Shown here in pieces: positions 42,438 through 51,537 of a DNA stretch of 64,000 bases. The notes below the pieces were generated by a model, which saw only the letters and a list, made by a program, of their open reading frames with translations, was not told where the DNA came from and did not search any database. The stretch's first letter is position 1. Each line of letters opens with the position of its first letter. A program made the position numbers and the translations under genes. This stretch comes from Leptolyngbya sp. Heron Island J (lineage in GTDB: Bacteria; Cyanobacteriota; Cyanobacteriia; Phormidesmidales; Phormidesmidaceae). The stretch covers positions 23,856 through 87,855 of the forward strand of contig NZ_AWNH01000046.1 in assembly GCF_000482245.1 (NCBI RefSeq). Reading direction: 5' to 3'.

Positions 42438-43928
42438 ATGTCTGCAGTAAACGGTGTCATGATGCAGTATTTCCATTGGTATGTGCCGAGCGACGGTAGC
42501 CTATGGAATCAAGTTAATACTCTGGCTCAAGAACTAGCCGATGCAGGGTTTACGGCTATGTGGTTACCGCCTGCCTATAAAGGTATGGGCGGCGGCTACG
42601 ATGTGGGATATGCCGTCTATGATATGTACGATCTCGGAGAATTTGATCAACGTGGTTCAAAGGGTAGTAAATATGGCACTCGCGATGAATATTTAACTGC
42701 TGTCGGAACACTTCAAGCCAATGGTATTCAAGTTTATGCCGATGGTGTACTCAATCATCGGATGGGAGCCGACCAAACAGAAGTGGTCAAAGCTACCCCC
42801 TTTTGGCAAAATGATCGCCTAAATCCCAAGGGCTGGCAGCGTGACATCAAGGCCTACACACATTTTACGTTTCCAGGCCGAGTATTGCCAGACGGCAGCA
42901 AGAAATATTCTGACTTTGAATGGCATTGGTGGCACTTTGATGCTGTTGACTATGATGAATTTACTAAAGAAGGCGATACAGTTTATCTCTTTGAGGGTAA
43001 GGCATTTGATGATCATGTTGCTCTGGAGAAAGGAAATTTTGCCTACTTGATGGGGGCCGATGTGGACTTTCAAAGTGTTGAGGTGCAACAAGAAGTCGAA
43101 AACTGGGGTAAGTGGTATCTCGACCAAACAGGGGTAGACGGATTCAGGCTAGATGCGATTAAACACATTTCTGCCTGGTATTTTCCGCTTTGGATCGATG
43201 CCCTGGAGCGGCACGCGCAAAAAGATCTGTTTATGGTGGGAGAGTATTGGTATAACGATCTGGGGACGCTGCAATGGTATGTCGATTCTGTTCAAGGTCG
43301 GATGTCGGTCTTTGATGTTCCTTTGCACTACAACTTCCACTACGCCAGTAGAGCCGGTGGTAATTACGATATGAGAACGATTTTGGATGGGACCATGATG
43401 CAAACGAATCCCACCCATGCCGTAACGTTTGTTGAAAATCATGATTCCCAGCCGCTGCAAGCGTTAGAAGCTCCGGTAGAGGCTTGGTTTAAACCCTTGG
43501 CCTATGCCTTAATCTTGTTACGCTCAGAAGGCTATCCTTGTGTATTTTATGCGGATTATTATGGTGCTCAGTATGAAGACTACGGTAGGGATGGCAACAA
43601 ATACCCGATCACGCTCCACTCCCATCGCTGGATACTCGATAAGTTCCTGTATGCTCGTAAACACTTTGCCTATGGGCCTCAGTACACTTACTTTGACCAT
43701 TTCAATACTATCGGTTGGACCCGCTTAGGTGATGCTGAGCATCCTCAAGCGATGGCAGTGATTATGAGTGATGGCCCTGAAGGCTACAAGTGGATGGAAG
43801 TGGGTAAGGCCAACACCCAGTTTTATGATTTGACTGAGCATATAAAAACGCCGATTACGACTAACCAGTGGGGGTGGGCAGAATTTCAGTGTAAAGGTGG
43901 CTCAGTTTCTGTTTGGGTAGAAGCGTAA
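42438..43928 (+). CDS. Cytoplasmic alpha-amylase (GH13)
   Basis: 496 residues with AAAGGAG upstream and no signal peptide. The GH13 regions are region I ADGVLNHRMG, region II GFRLDAIKHIS with the nucleophile Asp, region III VGEYWYND with the acid Glu, and region IV FVENHDSQPL with the transition-state Asp. Start MMQYFHWYVPSDG fits the GH13_5 group of intracellular, liquefying-type amylases. It should degrade glycogen or cytoplasmic alpha-glucans. A degenerate hairpin follows at 43980. No partner genes adjoin it. Confidence 0.93.
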   Translation: MSAVNGVMMQYFHWYVPSDGSLWNQVNTLAQELADAGFTAMWLPPAYKGMGGGYDVGYAVYDMYDLGEFDQRGSKGSKYGTRDEYLTAVGTLQANGIQVYADGVLNHRMGADQTEVVKATPFWQNDRLNPKGWQRDIKAYTHFTFPGRVLPDGSKKYSDFEWHWWHFDAVDYDEFTKEGDTVYLFEGKAFDDHVALEKGNFAYLMGADVDFQSVEVQQEVENWGKWYLDQTGVDGFRLDAIKHISAWYFPLWIDALERHAQKDLFMVGEYWYNDLGTLQWYVDSVQGRMSVFDVPLHYNFHYASRAGGNYDMRTILDGTMMQTNPTHAVTFVENHDSQPLQALEAPVEAWFKPLAYALILLRSEGYPCVFYADYYGAQYEDYGRDGNKYPITLHSHRWILDKFLYARKHFAYGPQYTYFDHFNTIGWTRLGDAEHPQAMAVIMSDGPEGYKWMEVGKANTQFYDLTEHIKTPITTNQWGWAEFQCKGGSVSVWVEA

Positions 43929-43979
43929 AAGCAGCAAGAGAGCTAGACCTGATTCTAAATCTGCCTTGAGATCGTCAGT

Positions 43980-44010
43980 GAACCGTCGGGGCTGCTAGCA
44001 ACGGCGGTTC
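43980..44010 (+). terminator. Hairpin after the amylase gene
   Basis: GAACCGTCG (43980-43988) and CGGCGGTTC (44002-44010) pair over 9 bp with one G-T wobble. Only a weak T-tract follows, so it is a tentative terminator. Confidence 0.35.
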
Positions 44011-44226
44011 TAATGTATGTCAGTACCCGCAGCTGCACCAATATGCCTATATTAGGTCAGGAGGATTCGCTATCAAGGTAATACATCAAACCGGGTGTAA
44101 TGGTGTGACAGTTTACCCATGCGTCCTCCTAGGGAGTGGTAGCAATGGGTTGCCTTTACAGTAATGATATTTGTAGGGCTGTGAGTGACTGATGGCAAAC
44201 CTTCTCGGCCGTGCGTTTGGACTGAC

Positions 44227-45288
44227 ATGATCACGATAGATTATCTAGAATTGATTGAGCAGGGAGTGGATGCCTGGAATCGTTGGCGTGAAGAACATCC
44301 TGAGGAAGATCCTGAGTTAGAATCTGCCTATTTATTTGAAAAGTCGCTCCAGGGCATTAATCTGCGTGGTGCCAATCTTAATCGTGCCTGTCTGATCGGT
44401 GCTAATCTTCAGGACGCTGATCTGACAGGGGCTGACCTTGGGGGGATTTATGCTAGCAATACAAATTTACAAGGTGCGAGGTTAGCTGCTGCTAATTTGC
44501 AGGGGGGGAACTTTAGTCGGGCGAATTTGGCTCAGGCGGATTTGTCGGATGCGATTATTGATAATGCTAATTTTACAAACGCCTGTTTAGAAGGGACGTG
44601 TTTGGATGGATGGCCTGCTGTAGCTGACGTCACCTTGGCAGCGGTAGAGAATAGCCAGCCTGAGATGAGGTCGGTTGCTCCACCAATGTCAGAACCAACC
44701 CCTGACTTAATGCCAAGATTCGGCCTCATGCTGGCTGCGGTCAGTGGTGCTCTGTTTGTAGCTGTCTCATTAGCCACCGTTGCTCTCTATTTTGCTCTGC
44801 GGCCTAGGCCACCTAAGTTTGTGACGCCAGATGGTACGGTCACTATCCAGCTAGTGTGTGATGAGCCTGATGTGACGAGCCTTAGTGCCAGCGACGCCGA
44901 GCATGTCTATCCAAACGGCATCCGATTTTATGGCCAGTTTAAGGATGGTAAACCTGGGAACGGACGTGGCAGTATGCTGTATCCCAATGGCAATCGTTAC
45001 GATGGTGAATATCGTAGTGGTCAGCGTAATGGCTGTGGCACATTTACCTTTGATAATGGCCGTCGCTATGTCGGTGAATTTCAAAATGATTTATTTAGCG
45101 GTCGCGGTGTTTGGATGTTAGAGAATGGCGATCGCTACATCGGTGATTTTGAATTTAATCGGTGCAATGGTGAGGGGGTATACATATTCGCTGACGGTAC
45201 CTCACAATCAGGCATATGGCAGCAAGGACGCTTAGTGGATGGCGATATCACATGCGATCTCGATCCCATCGATTTACCCGAATCTTGA
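44227..45288 (+). CDS. Pentapeptide-repeat / membrane / MORN-repeat protein
   Basis: 353 residues from the ATG at 44227; a GTG at 44185 adds 14 codons. Residues about 43-125 are pentapeptide repeats (A(D/N)LxX: LRGANL, LIGANLQDADL, LTGADL, LQGARL, LAQADL). One membrane helix (about 165-192, FGLMLAAVSGALFVAVSLATVALYFAL) follows. The rest holds five MORN repeats (YPNGIRFYGQF, YPNGNRYDGEY, FDNGRRYVGEF, LENGDRYIGDF, FADGTSQSGIW). The fusion places a cytoplasmic repeat helix and a periplasmic or cytoplasmic MORN sheet on opposite sides of a membrane; function unknown. Confidence 0.85.
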   Translation: MITIDYLELIEQGVDAWNRWREEHPEEDPELESAYLFEKSLQGINLRGANLNRACLIGANLQDADLTGADLGGIYASNTNLQGARLAAANLQGGNFSRANLAQADLSDAIIDNANFTNACLEGTCLDGWPAVADVTLAAVENSQPEMRSVAPPMSEPTPDLMPRFGLMLAAVSGALFVAVSLATVALYFALRPRPPKFVTPDGTVTIQLVCDEPDVTSLSASDAEHVYPNGIRFYGQFKDGKPGNGRGSMLYPNGNRYDGEYRSGQRNGCGTFTFDNGRRYVGEFQNDLFSGRGVWMLENGDRYIGDFEFNRCNGEGVYIFADGTSQSGIWQQGRLVDGDITCDLDPIDLPES

Positions 45289-45313
45289 CAGTATCTTTTC
45301 AGGAGCTTAGCCA

Positions 45314-45811
45314 ATGGCTACTTTTTATAATCGGTTTCCCCAGGTGCGCCTATTGCTAGCGATTGTCTCAGCGGCCAGTTTAACTCTAGGGGCTACCCCT
45401 GTGGTTTATGCCCAAGATGTGCCGACACCCACCCCCCCTGCTGACGGAGGGGAGTTTGAAGGGGCTCCCGATCCCACACCGGGGCCTGATGTGGCACCGG
45501 ACCCGACTGACGAACCGACAGCAGGCGAGCTATCAGATGATCCAGATGCAGCAGAACCAGACACTGCCACGGATACGGATGACTCCGATACTGCGACTGA
45601 GGAACCCACGGACGAACCGACATCGCAGGACTCACCTGATGACTCGGATGAGTCGCCAGCAGATGAAATTGCTGAAGATGCCGATGCACCAGCTGATGAG
45701 GACTCTGATATTGAGGTCTCAGAAGATCCAGATACCGAGAATGAGGGTGATGCTGCTGGTTCCGGGGGTAATGCTGCGCCTGCTAATAACAGCCCCCGTG
45801 GTCTGTGGTAA
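45314..45811 (+). CDS. Exported, highly acidic low-complexity protein
   Basis: 165 residues with an AGGAG upstream of the ATG. The first 33 residues form a signal peptide (LLLAIVSAASLTLGATPVVYA, cleavage after VYA-QD). The rest is almost entirely Pro, Asp, Glu, Thr, Ser and Ala with no aromatic core except the final Trp, so it is probably disordered. It starts 25 bases after the pentapeptide/MORN gene and likely shares its operon. Cation binding or a wall linker are possible roles. Confidence 0.68.
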   Translation: MATFYNRFPQVRLLLAIVSAASLTLGATPVVYAQDVPTPTPPADGGEFEGAPDPTPGPDVAPDPTDEPTAGELSDDPDAAEPDTATDTDDSDTATEEPTDEPTSQDSPDDSDESPADEIAEDADAPADEDSDIEVSEDPDTENEGDAAGSGGNAAPANNSPRGLW

Positions 45812-45826
45812 AGTCACCACTCTGAT

Positions 45827-46396
45827 CTAGGGAAGAACAGTGACTAACGTGCCAGGTGTCACCAACTCATAAAGCTCACGGATGTGCTCGTTATACAGAC
45901 GGACACATCCGTGGGAGGCGGCTTCACCGATAGAATCATGGTTTGGGGTGCCATGAAATCCAATTTCATTGCGACCATCTGTCCAAAATGCAATCCATCG
46001 TTCACCTAATGGATTCTCAGGACCAGGGGCCATCAACTCCCCTGTAAACGGGTTCGTCCAGCCCGGATTCTCCAGCATGTAAGAAACTTCAAAGGTTCCC
46101 GTGGGTGTTTCCCATCCAGCCTTACCCACTGCTACAGGGAATGACGTTTCTAGGGTGTCTCCACGGAAGACAAAGAGCTTCCGTTCATTCAGTCGTAGAA
46201 CCAGTTCTACCGGCTGCTCGGCAGCTGGCCACTTGCTCAGGTCTGAGGTGGGAGGTTTAACGGGGATCGGGGCCGCTTGCTCTGAGAACGCTCCGAGGGA
46301 TGGTGCTGTTATTTCTGCAGCACCAGGAGTTGCCAGGAGTCCTCCTAAAAGTGACACCGTTAGCCCTACTATCAAACTGTGAATAGTACTAGTCAC
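45827..46396 (-). CDS. L,D-transpeptidase (YkuD family), exported
   Basis: About 189 residues. The frame has no ATG; a TTG at 46399 and a GTG at 46396 are candidates. GAGG sits 6 bases upstream of the GTG, so I chose GTG. A signal peptide (HSLIVGLTVSLLGGLLATPGAA) leads to the YkuD core: VELVLRLNERKLFVFRGD, TPTGTFEVSYML, and the catalytic HGTPN...GEAASHGCVRLYNEHI with the active Cys. It makes 3-3 cross-links or anchors proteins to peptidoglycan. Convergent with the acidic exported protein, stops 15 bases apart. Confidence 0.9.
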   Translation of the reverse strand: MTSTIHSLIVGLTVSLLGGLLATPGAAEITAPSLGAFSEQAAPIPVKPPTSDLSKWPAAEQPVELVLRLNERKLFVFRGDTLETSFPVAVGKAGWETPTGTFEVSYMLENPGWTNPFTGELMAPGPENPLGERWIAFWTDGRNEIGFHGTPNHDSIGEAASHGCVRLYNEHIRELYELVTPGTLVTVLP

Positions 46397-46749
46397 CAAA
46401 CACCTCTATTGCTTTTATGCACCTTTGCTGATGGTGACAAAATTTAGGAATAAATTTCAAGGGAGTGGACAAATCTCTTGCTGGTTGTTAGCTCTAACGA
46501 TAAATTTCCAAGATCGGAAAAAAAAAGGCTCCAGATTTCCAGCTTGGGAACTCTCTGACCTGTCGATATCATCATACTGATAACAGGTTAAACATTCGCA
46601 TTACAAAGCTGATCCATTTCTATAAGTTCCGCTTTCGCATCTACCAGGGCAATCGCTACAACGCCTTCTCAGTGTTCGATTCGCACAGTGCACAGAGCCC
46701 CCGACACTACGTCAGGGGCTTTTTTGTAAGGTTTTTCAACTGTGGAGAA
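46397..46749. other. Intergenic region with hairpins and an orphan plus-strand terminator
   Basis: About 350 bases. ACCTGT (about 46559) and ACAGGT (about 46585), with an inner TATCA/TGATA pair, form a bulged hairpin; a plus-strand terminator stands at 46697. No plus-strand gene explains it. A small RNA is possible. A tRNA search by eye failed. Confidence 0.4.
46697..46725 (+). terminator. Orphan plus-strand terminator
   Basis: GCCCCCGAC (46697-46705) and GTCAGGGGC (46711-46719) pair over 9 bp with one mismatch, then TTTTTT (46720-46725). It reads as a terminator only on the plus strand, but both flanking genes lie on the minus strand. Confidence 0.7.
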
Positions 46750-48186
46750 TCAAGCAGTGGTGTGTTCCCTAGGGCTGACCTGTCTGTAATTTATGGCGGC
46801 TCCGAGCAGATAGCCAGCGGTGCATAGGATCAGTCCGTATACATTAACGCCCAGGTCGACTGCGTACTTGCCAGCGCCGATGAGCATCCAGTCTGGGAAA
46901 ATTTGGGTGCTGAGGGCACTTTCGAGAACTCGCAGGATACCAAAAATCAGCCCTGGCCAGAAGGCGAGGTGAAAGCTTAACCGACCGGCACTGGGGATAA
47001 AGGACAGCAGAAAGATAGGGGCCAGACCCATGACCATGGTGCCGCTGATAGTGGTGGCTAAAATAATGGCTGGACCAATCTGATCGCCGAGATAAATGCT
47101 CAATAGTGGAAAGTTGCCAAGAACTGCGATCGCAACAATCCACCAGCGCCCCACCAACGCCTGATTTTCAGTGGGGTTATCTTGATGATTTGACCAGTCG
47201 CGGGCTCCTAACTTGGCCACACTTGAAAACGTGGAATCTAGTGTGGAGCCAGCACTGGTTAGCATAATGGCATTAAAGACCAACAGCATCGGCAAACTAA
47301 ACAGCGCCGGTACCGCAAGCACCGGGGAACCCTCAACAGCAAACGTACGGGCATATAGCCCAACAAAGCTAAAGAGAAAGATAAAGCCACCGCTGATCAG
47401 CCCGGCCAATACAAACCCTTTTAACATCACCTTGGGCGATGTGATAAAGGCCCGATCAGTCATTACCGGGTCATGAAACGGGTAGCTAAATATTTGCACA
47501 AATGCCAGGCCACAAAATGTCAGTCCTGCCAGAGTCGTATCTTGATCCACCTGTGGTAGTCCCTGATTAACCAAACCTGGCCCTAGGACAACCAAAATAA
47601 CTACCAACAAAACAGCCGCCAGCAGCATCTGAGCCCCGTCCGTCAAAAGACTACTGCGCAAACCACCCAAAAGACTGTAATAGACCGTAAATAGCGTCAC
47701 CAGCAGGGCAGCTAGCCAGTAGCCACTGCTGCCTTCTGGACCAAAATATAGCGAAAAGACTTTGGTATTGGACCAGACTTCATTCAGCAATCGAATAGCA
47801 ATGGCTAAAAGAAACAATCGAGAGCAAAGCTGACCATACTTACTGACTAAAAACTCAGAAATTGAGCTGTAGCCACCTCGGGTTCGAATCAGATAGAGAG
47901 TAATCGCAGCGGTAACAAAACTCAGGTAGTAAATGGCATAGCCAATGCCGCCGGTAATGCCAAAAGCATTGCTCAGGCTGGCCGCATTATCAATTGATTT
48001 CGCAAAAATCCATGAGATAGCCGCACTGGATACCAGCAGCCAAAGACCAGGGTCTTCCCCTTGACGTGAATGTCCCTGAAAAAATTCAGATGCCGATACC
48101 TTGCCTGGCGTCGTTGTTTGAACAATGCGATAAATGAACAAACCATACCCAGCCAATAAAGCCCAGGTGAGTGTTACTGTGAACAT
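46750..48186 (-). CDS. Sodium:solute symporter (SSS family)
   Basis: 478 residues with about 13 membrane helices. SSS features include the SAAISWIFAKSIDNAASLSNAFG helix 1-2 region, YYSLLGGLRSSLLTDGAQM and the later AGSTLDSTFSSVAKLGARDW, which contains the conserved small-residue/Ser sodium site. It is the last gene of the minus-strand transport/radical SAM block, 61 bases after the phosphoesterase-like gene. The substrate is unknown; homologues carry proline, urea, solutes or sugars. A second uptake route for the same compound as the ABC system is inferred. Confidence 0.83.
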   Translation of the reverse strand: MFTVTLTWALLAGYGLFIYRIVQTTTPGKVSASEFFQGHSRQGEDPGLWLLVSSAAISWIFAKSIDNAASLSNAFGITGGIGYAIYYLSFVTAAITLYLIRTRGGYSSISEFLVSKYGQLCSRLFLLAIAIRLLNEVWSNTKVFSLYFGPEGSSGYWLAALLVTLFTVYYSLLGGLRSSLLTDGAQMLLAAVLLVVILVVLGPGLVNQGLPQVDQDTTLAGLTFCGLAFVQIFSYPFHDPVMTDRAFITSPKVMLKGFVLAGLISGGFIFLFSFVGLYARTFAVEGSPVLAVPALFSLPMLLVFNAIMLTSAGSTLDSTFSSVAKLGARDWSNHQDNPTENQALVGRWWIVAIAVLGNFPLLSIYLGDQIGPAIILATTISGTMVMGLAPIFLLSFIPSAGRLSFHLAFWPGLIFGILRVLESALSTQIFPDWMLIGAGKYAVDLGVNVYGLILCTAGYLLGAAINYRQVSPREHTTA

Positions 48187-48247
48187 ATTTTAGTTATGAG
48201 GAGACTGTCGTGAGGATGATATTGAAGGTTGAAAAAACAACTCGAGC

Positions 48248-49081
48248 TTAGGCGACAACTCTGTGTTTGATCGATTTTTCAGCCATTGGCAAAATTTCGG
48301 CACAGGTAGTCCAGATCCCCTGCTCTAGGGAGTCAATAAACTCTTGCGGTAAGCCTTCTGAGCGCATGGCTGCAGTAACAGCAGCGACATCATAGGTTAG
48401 AGGAACAAGCTGAGGGATAGGAGCTGCATCAGTTTTTGAAAAGTGCAGGCAGCCATAGTAAACGTGGGGCTGACCTTCATGGGCTGGACGACCCAAGACC
48501 CCAACGTTAAACCAAAATCCATCGGGTTGATTCACTGTGCGAGTCCAGGGTAATCCTGTATGAGTGGCACAGATGCCATCTACCTGGTAACGCGTCAAAA
48601 AGTTTTGAATTTGAGCGTTTTTAGTTTCTGTTTCCCACACAAATTCATTGACAATGTCTGGACTGCCATGACATAGCAAGATACGACGGCTTCGCCACTC
48701 TAGAACAATGAGCTCTGGTAGCTGCTGTAACCAGTGCCGGTGGGGTTCAGACGTGTGGGCAAAGGTGTAGTCGTAGCTTATTTGTGCAAATTTGCGATCG
48801 CGCGGGTCAGAATAGCCGCAGCCACAGTCCCGTAGACCGTGGCCAACGGCATGGTCATAATTACCCTGCAAACAAATCACCTCAGCTGCCCGCAGTTGTT
48901 CTAACGTCCGATTAGGATAGGGGCCAAAGCCGCCCAAATCTCCTAAACAGAACCGATAGGACATATCCGCCGTGGCTGCTAAAAATGCATCAACGGCGGC
49001 AAAATTACTGTAAGGGCCACCACAAATAGCAATATGTTCGCAATCATCGGGAAGTTGAACTCGCTGGATAGATGCAACCAT
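48248..49081 (-). CDS. Metallophosphoesterase-fold protein with degenerate metal site
   Basis: 277 residues from an ATG at 49081; two TTG codons directly upstream are in frame. The fold is calcineurin-like: GDLGGFGPYPNRTLEQL, QGNYDHAV, LLCHGSP and ATHTGLPWTR are in order. However, the first motif DxH is GGPYSN (residues 21-26), the GNHD motif is GNYD (His to Tyr), and the final GHTH motif is THTG (second His lost). The loss of four ligand or catalytic residues argues against a normal dimetal phosphoesterase. It follows the radical SAM gene by about 230 bases in the transport block. Confidence 0.8.
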   Translation of the reverse strand: MVASIQRVQLPDDCEHIAICGGPYSNFAAVDAFLAATADMSYRFCLGDLGGFGPYPNRTLEQLRAAEVICLQGNYDHAVGHGLRDCGCGYSDPRDRKFAQISYDYTFAHTSEPHRHWLQQLPELIVLEWRSRRILLCHGSPDIVNEFVWETETKNAQIQNFLTRYQVDGICATHTGLPWTRTVNQPDGFWFNVGVLGRPAHEGQPHVYYGCLHFSKTDAAPIPQLVPLTYDVAAVTAAMRSEGLPQEFIDSLEQGIWTTCAEILPMAEKSIKHRVVA

Positions 49082-49309
49082 CAACAAAACCGCTTAGTGT
49101 CAGGTAAATAGCTAATAGCACCTGATTTAATCACACATTTCCTGAACCAAAGATGAGTTTTTAATAAGAAATTTAGGCGTTGCTGATCCTCGGGATGATT
49201 TCATCTGTGAAGTGCGACTATGTAGCACTTTTGACAGATCGGTGCATTCCCTTAAATCAGCAACGGCGAAATGTACAACCGTCCAGCATCCATCCTTGCC
49301 AGCAGGCGG

Positions 49310-50197
49310 CTATCCCTCGCTCTTGATATCTCCATCCAGTGAGTAACTCTCTTGTTGTGAAACAAACTCAGGAGTAGGAAGTTGTTGAATATGTTTCCAG
49401 CAGACAGTACAGGCGGGTAAATCATGTTCGACTGCATAGGGCTCGTGCACGGTATCCAGCCAGGTCAAAAAACGCTGAAAGTTTTGGGTAACAGTCTCTG
49501 ATGAATCGTCTACAGTACCCAGTTGAAAATGAGGAGATTTGTTCTCCACCGCAAACGGACAGGCATGAAACTGCCCGTCGGTTTTAAGAACGGGATAACA
49601 GTGAGGACACTGATGGTTATTTTTAGGGCGGGCCGCTTCCCCAGTAAACGGATCAACGCCTCGACCAGAGTCAACAATATCAGGATGGCCAATTGCGATC
49701 TCACCCCTATTTGCCCGCTCATAGGTTTCCAGCTTGCGCAGCGACGACAGCGGCATCTGCGGCGCACCATCCCCAGTCGCAATGGAATAATTGAGCGAAG
49801 CTGTCGTTTTACCTAACGGATCGGCCTCTAAAATCGCCAGTAGTCGCTCTGCCTGAATTCCATTGGAGTAAACAACAATTGCCCCTTGAAACCCATGGTC
49901 TCGTAAATAACCAACCGCCCAAATCACATTCTCATGATTGAGAGTCGGCTCTCCACCATAAAACTTAATGGCACCCTGTTCGTGCGTCATCACACTGTGA
50001 AGGGCTGCATCTAGATGGGTTGCTGTATAGTCGGTATACCAACCTTTGGGCGACCCAAACACCGTGCAAAAATCACAGTCTCGGTTACATTGATTTCCCG
50101 GATAAAGATGCAGCTCCATCAGACGATGATCTTCAATCACACCTTTATCACGAGATTGTCGTTCTTTGAATACTTGTTCTCTTGGAGTCGAAACCAT
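49310..50197 (-). CDS. Radical SAM protein with C-terminal cysteine cluster
   Basis: 295 residues. The radical SAM cluster motif is C37-x3-C41-x2-C44 (CNRDCDFC), and FYGGEPTLN holds the GGEP motif that binds SAM. A C-terminal cysteine set (C197 and C200 in CPHC, C213 in ACPF, C263 and C266 in CTVC) suggests an auxiliary iron-sulfur cluster of the SPASM/twitch type. It is 39 bases after the ABC binding-protein gene. Substrate unknown; SPASM-type enzymes often modify peptides, but no precursor peptide is visible and a small molecule is possible. Confidence 0.85.
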   Translation of the reverse strand: MVSTPREQVFKERQSRDKGVIEDHRLMELHLYPGNQCNRDCDFCTVFGSPKGWYTDYTATHLDAALHSVMTHEQGAIKFYGGEPTLNHENVIWAVGYLRDHGFQGAIVVYSNGIQAERLLAILEADPLGKTTASLNYSIATGDGAPQMPLSSLRKLETYERANRGEIAIGHPDIVDSGRGVDPFTGEAARPKNNHQCPHCYPVLKTDGQFHACPFAVENKSPHFQLGTVDDSSETVTQNFQRFLTWLDTVHEPYAVEHDLPACTVCWKHIQQLPTPEFVSQQESYSLDGDIKSEG

Positions 50198-50236
50198 TCT
50201 GTTATACCTCTCTTTGCAAGTTATCCTAAGCTAGCG

Positions 50237-51484
50237 TTAAATCGCAATTTGTTCCGTCCATGTTTGCTCTAATCGTGTGGTATATTCCGCATTCACGACG
50301 GGCACTGTCTGTTTAGTCAGCGTCTGTAGTGGCATGCCATAGCTCATCTCCACCTGGTCAAATTCCTTTTGCAACTCTGCAGACAACAGCGACCGAGTCA
50401 GCAACGGCGGATCGCCCCAAACCGCCGGGTCAAATTTTTGCAACTGGCCTTCAGGGCTTGAGAGAATATTTGCCAGCACCATACCGCCAGCCGGGTTACT
50501 GGCATTGGTTGGAATTGCCGTAAACGAAGGATCATTTAACGACGCTCCCGGCATCGCAAAAGCCTGGGTTGTCTCAGGAAACTGGCCTGTGGCAATCCCT
50601 TCTGCAATCCTCGCAGTAAAGGCGGGCATCATCCAAATTTCACTATTGGCAAATAGCTCTTGCAGTCGACTTTGCGTGGGTGGATAGGTGGATCCTTGTC
50701 GCCAAAGATAGGGTTCAAGCTCTTTCAGATAGTCCCACACGCGGGTTGATTGCTCAGTCCAAAGAGTCTCATCAAACTCTGCTCCTGCATACTGTTGATA
50801 GCCTCCTGTCAAACCATAGAGAGCCGTCAACAAAAAACGACTGCCATCAAATTGAGGTGGGGCAACATAGGTAAATCGCCCTGGATTGGCCTTGGCCCAG
50901 GCCAGCAACTCTGCAAACGTGGTCGGGGGCGTTGGTACCCTGACGCTGTCAGCTGCCATGATATAAAACGCCCCCGTATATGGGGCTGAGTAACCTTCAA
51001 TCGGCAACCCAAAGTCATTGGCAACAGCAGGATTATTTGTGTCGTAATACTGCATTGCAGGGAGCTTGTCCGCAAAGGGACCAAACAGCAAATCTCCCTG
51101 CTTCATTGTGCGAAAGTTCTCGCCATTAATCCAGATCAGATCGATGCTGCCAGTCTCCGTGAGTCCTGCCTGCACTTCACCCACAACTTTATTCACGGCT
51201 TCTACGGTATCTGTGAGCGGCACCCGATTGAGAGTTACCTCGTATTTCCTCTGTAACTCACTGGCGACCCAACCATCAACGTAGGCATTTGTCTGATCGC
51301 TACCGCCCCACATTGCCCAGTTGACGGTGGTTCCTCGAGCGCGTTCAACCACCTGATCCCAGGTCACAGAGATGGGATCTAGTCGCGGCGCAGTTGGTGT
51401 TTGGTTATTGGCGCAGCTGGCGACCAAGGCCGCTCCGGCAGATAGATAAAGAAAACGACGACGGGGAAGAGAACGATGAGTCAT
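50237..51484 (-). CDS. ABC transporter substrate-binding lipoprotein (YnjB-like)
   Basis: 415 residues. The N-terminus RRRFLYLSAGAALVASC has a twin-arginine motif and a lipobox, so it is probably a Tat-exported lipoprotein. The body matches the YnjB family: ARGTTVNWAMWGGSDQTNAYVD, LTDTVEAVNKVVGEV and IDLIWINGENFRTMKQGDLLFGP. YnjBCD in E. coli is a type I ABC system related to thiamine and iron importers. It is the fifth gene of the block, 53 bases after the ATPase. Ligand unknown. Confidence 0.88.
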   Translation of the reverse strand: MTHRSLPRRRFLYLSAGAALVASCANNQTPTAPRLDPISVTWDQVVERARGTTVNWAMWGGSDQTNAYVDGWVASELQRKYEVTLNRVPLTDTVEAVNKVVGEVQAGLTETGSIDLIWINGENFRTMKQGDLLFGPFADKLPAMQYYDTNNPAVANDFGLPIEGYSAPYTGAFYIMAADSVRVPTPPTTFAELLAWAKANPGRFTYVAPPQFDGSRFLLTALYGLTGGYQQYAGAEFDETLWTEQSTRVWDYLKELEPYLWRQGSTYPPTQSRLQELFANSEIWMMPAFTARIAEGIATGQFPETTQAFAMPGASLNDPSFTAIPTNASNPAGGMVLANILSSPEGQLQKFDPAVWGDPPLLTRSLLSAELQKEFDQVEMSYGMPLQTLTKQTVPVVNAEYTTRLEQTWTEQIAI

Positions 51485-51537
51485 ATAAAAAGTGGCGAAA
51501 CCGTAGATGACAATAAACAGTACGAGGGAGAAACCCT

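Noticed and set aside
42819..43460. Antisense frames within the amylase gene
   Set aside because: The GH13 catalytic motifs all sit in the plus-strand frame; the minus-strand frames have no start signal or family resemblance.
45393..45830. Long frames on both strands overlapping the acidic exported protein
   Set aside because: They mirror a low-complexity Pro/Asp-rich gene and lack signal or family features; only the frame with the signal peptide is real.
46660..46700. T-loop-like GTTCGATTC, possible tRNA
   Set aside because: The flanking T-stem pairs only three of five positions and no acceptor or anticodon stem could be formed, so I do not call a tRNA.
47880..47900. GGGTTCGAATC, T-loop-like sequence
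   Set aside because: It lies inside the symporter gene, coding for an ordinary R-T-R-G-G stretch; no tRNA shape around it.
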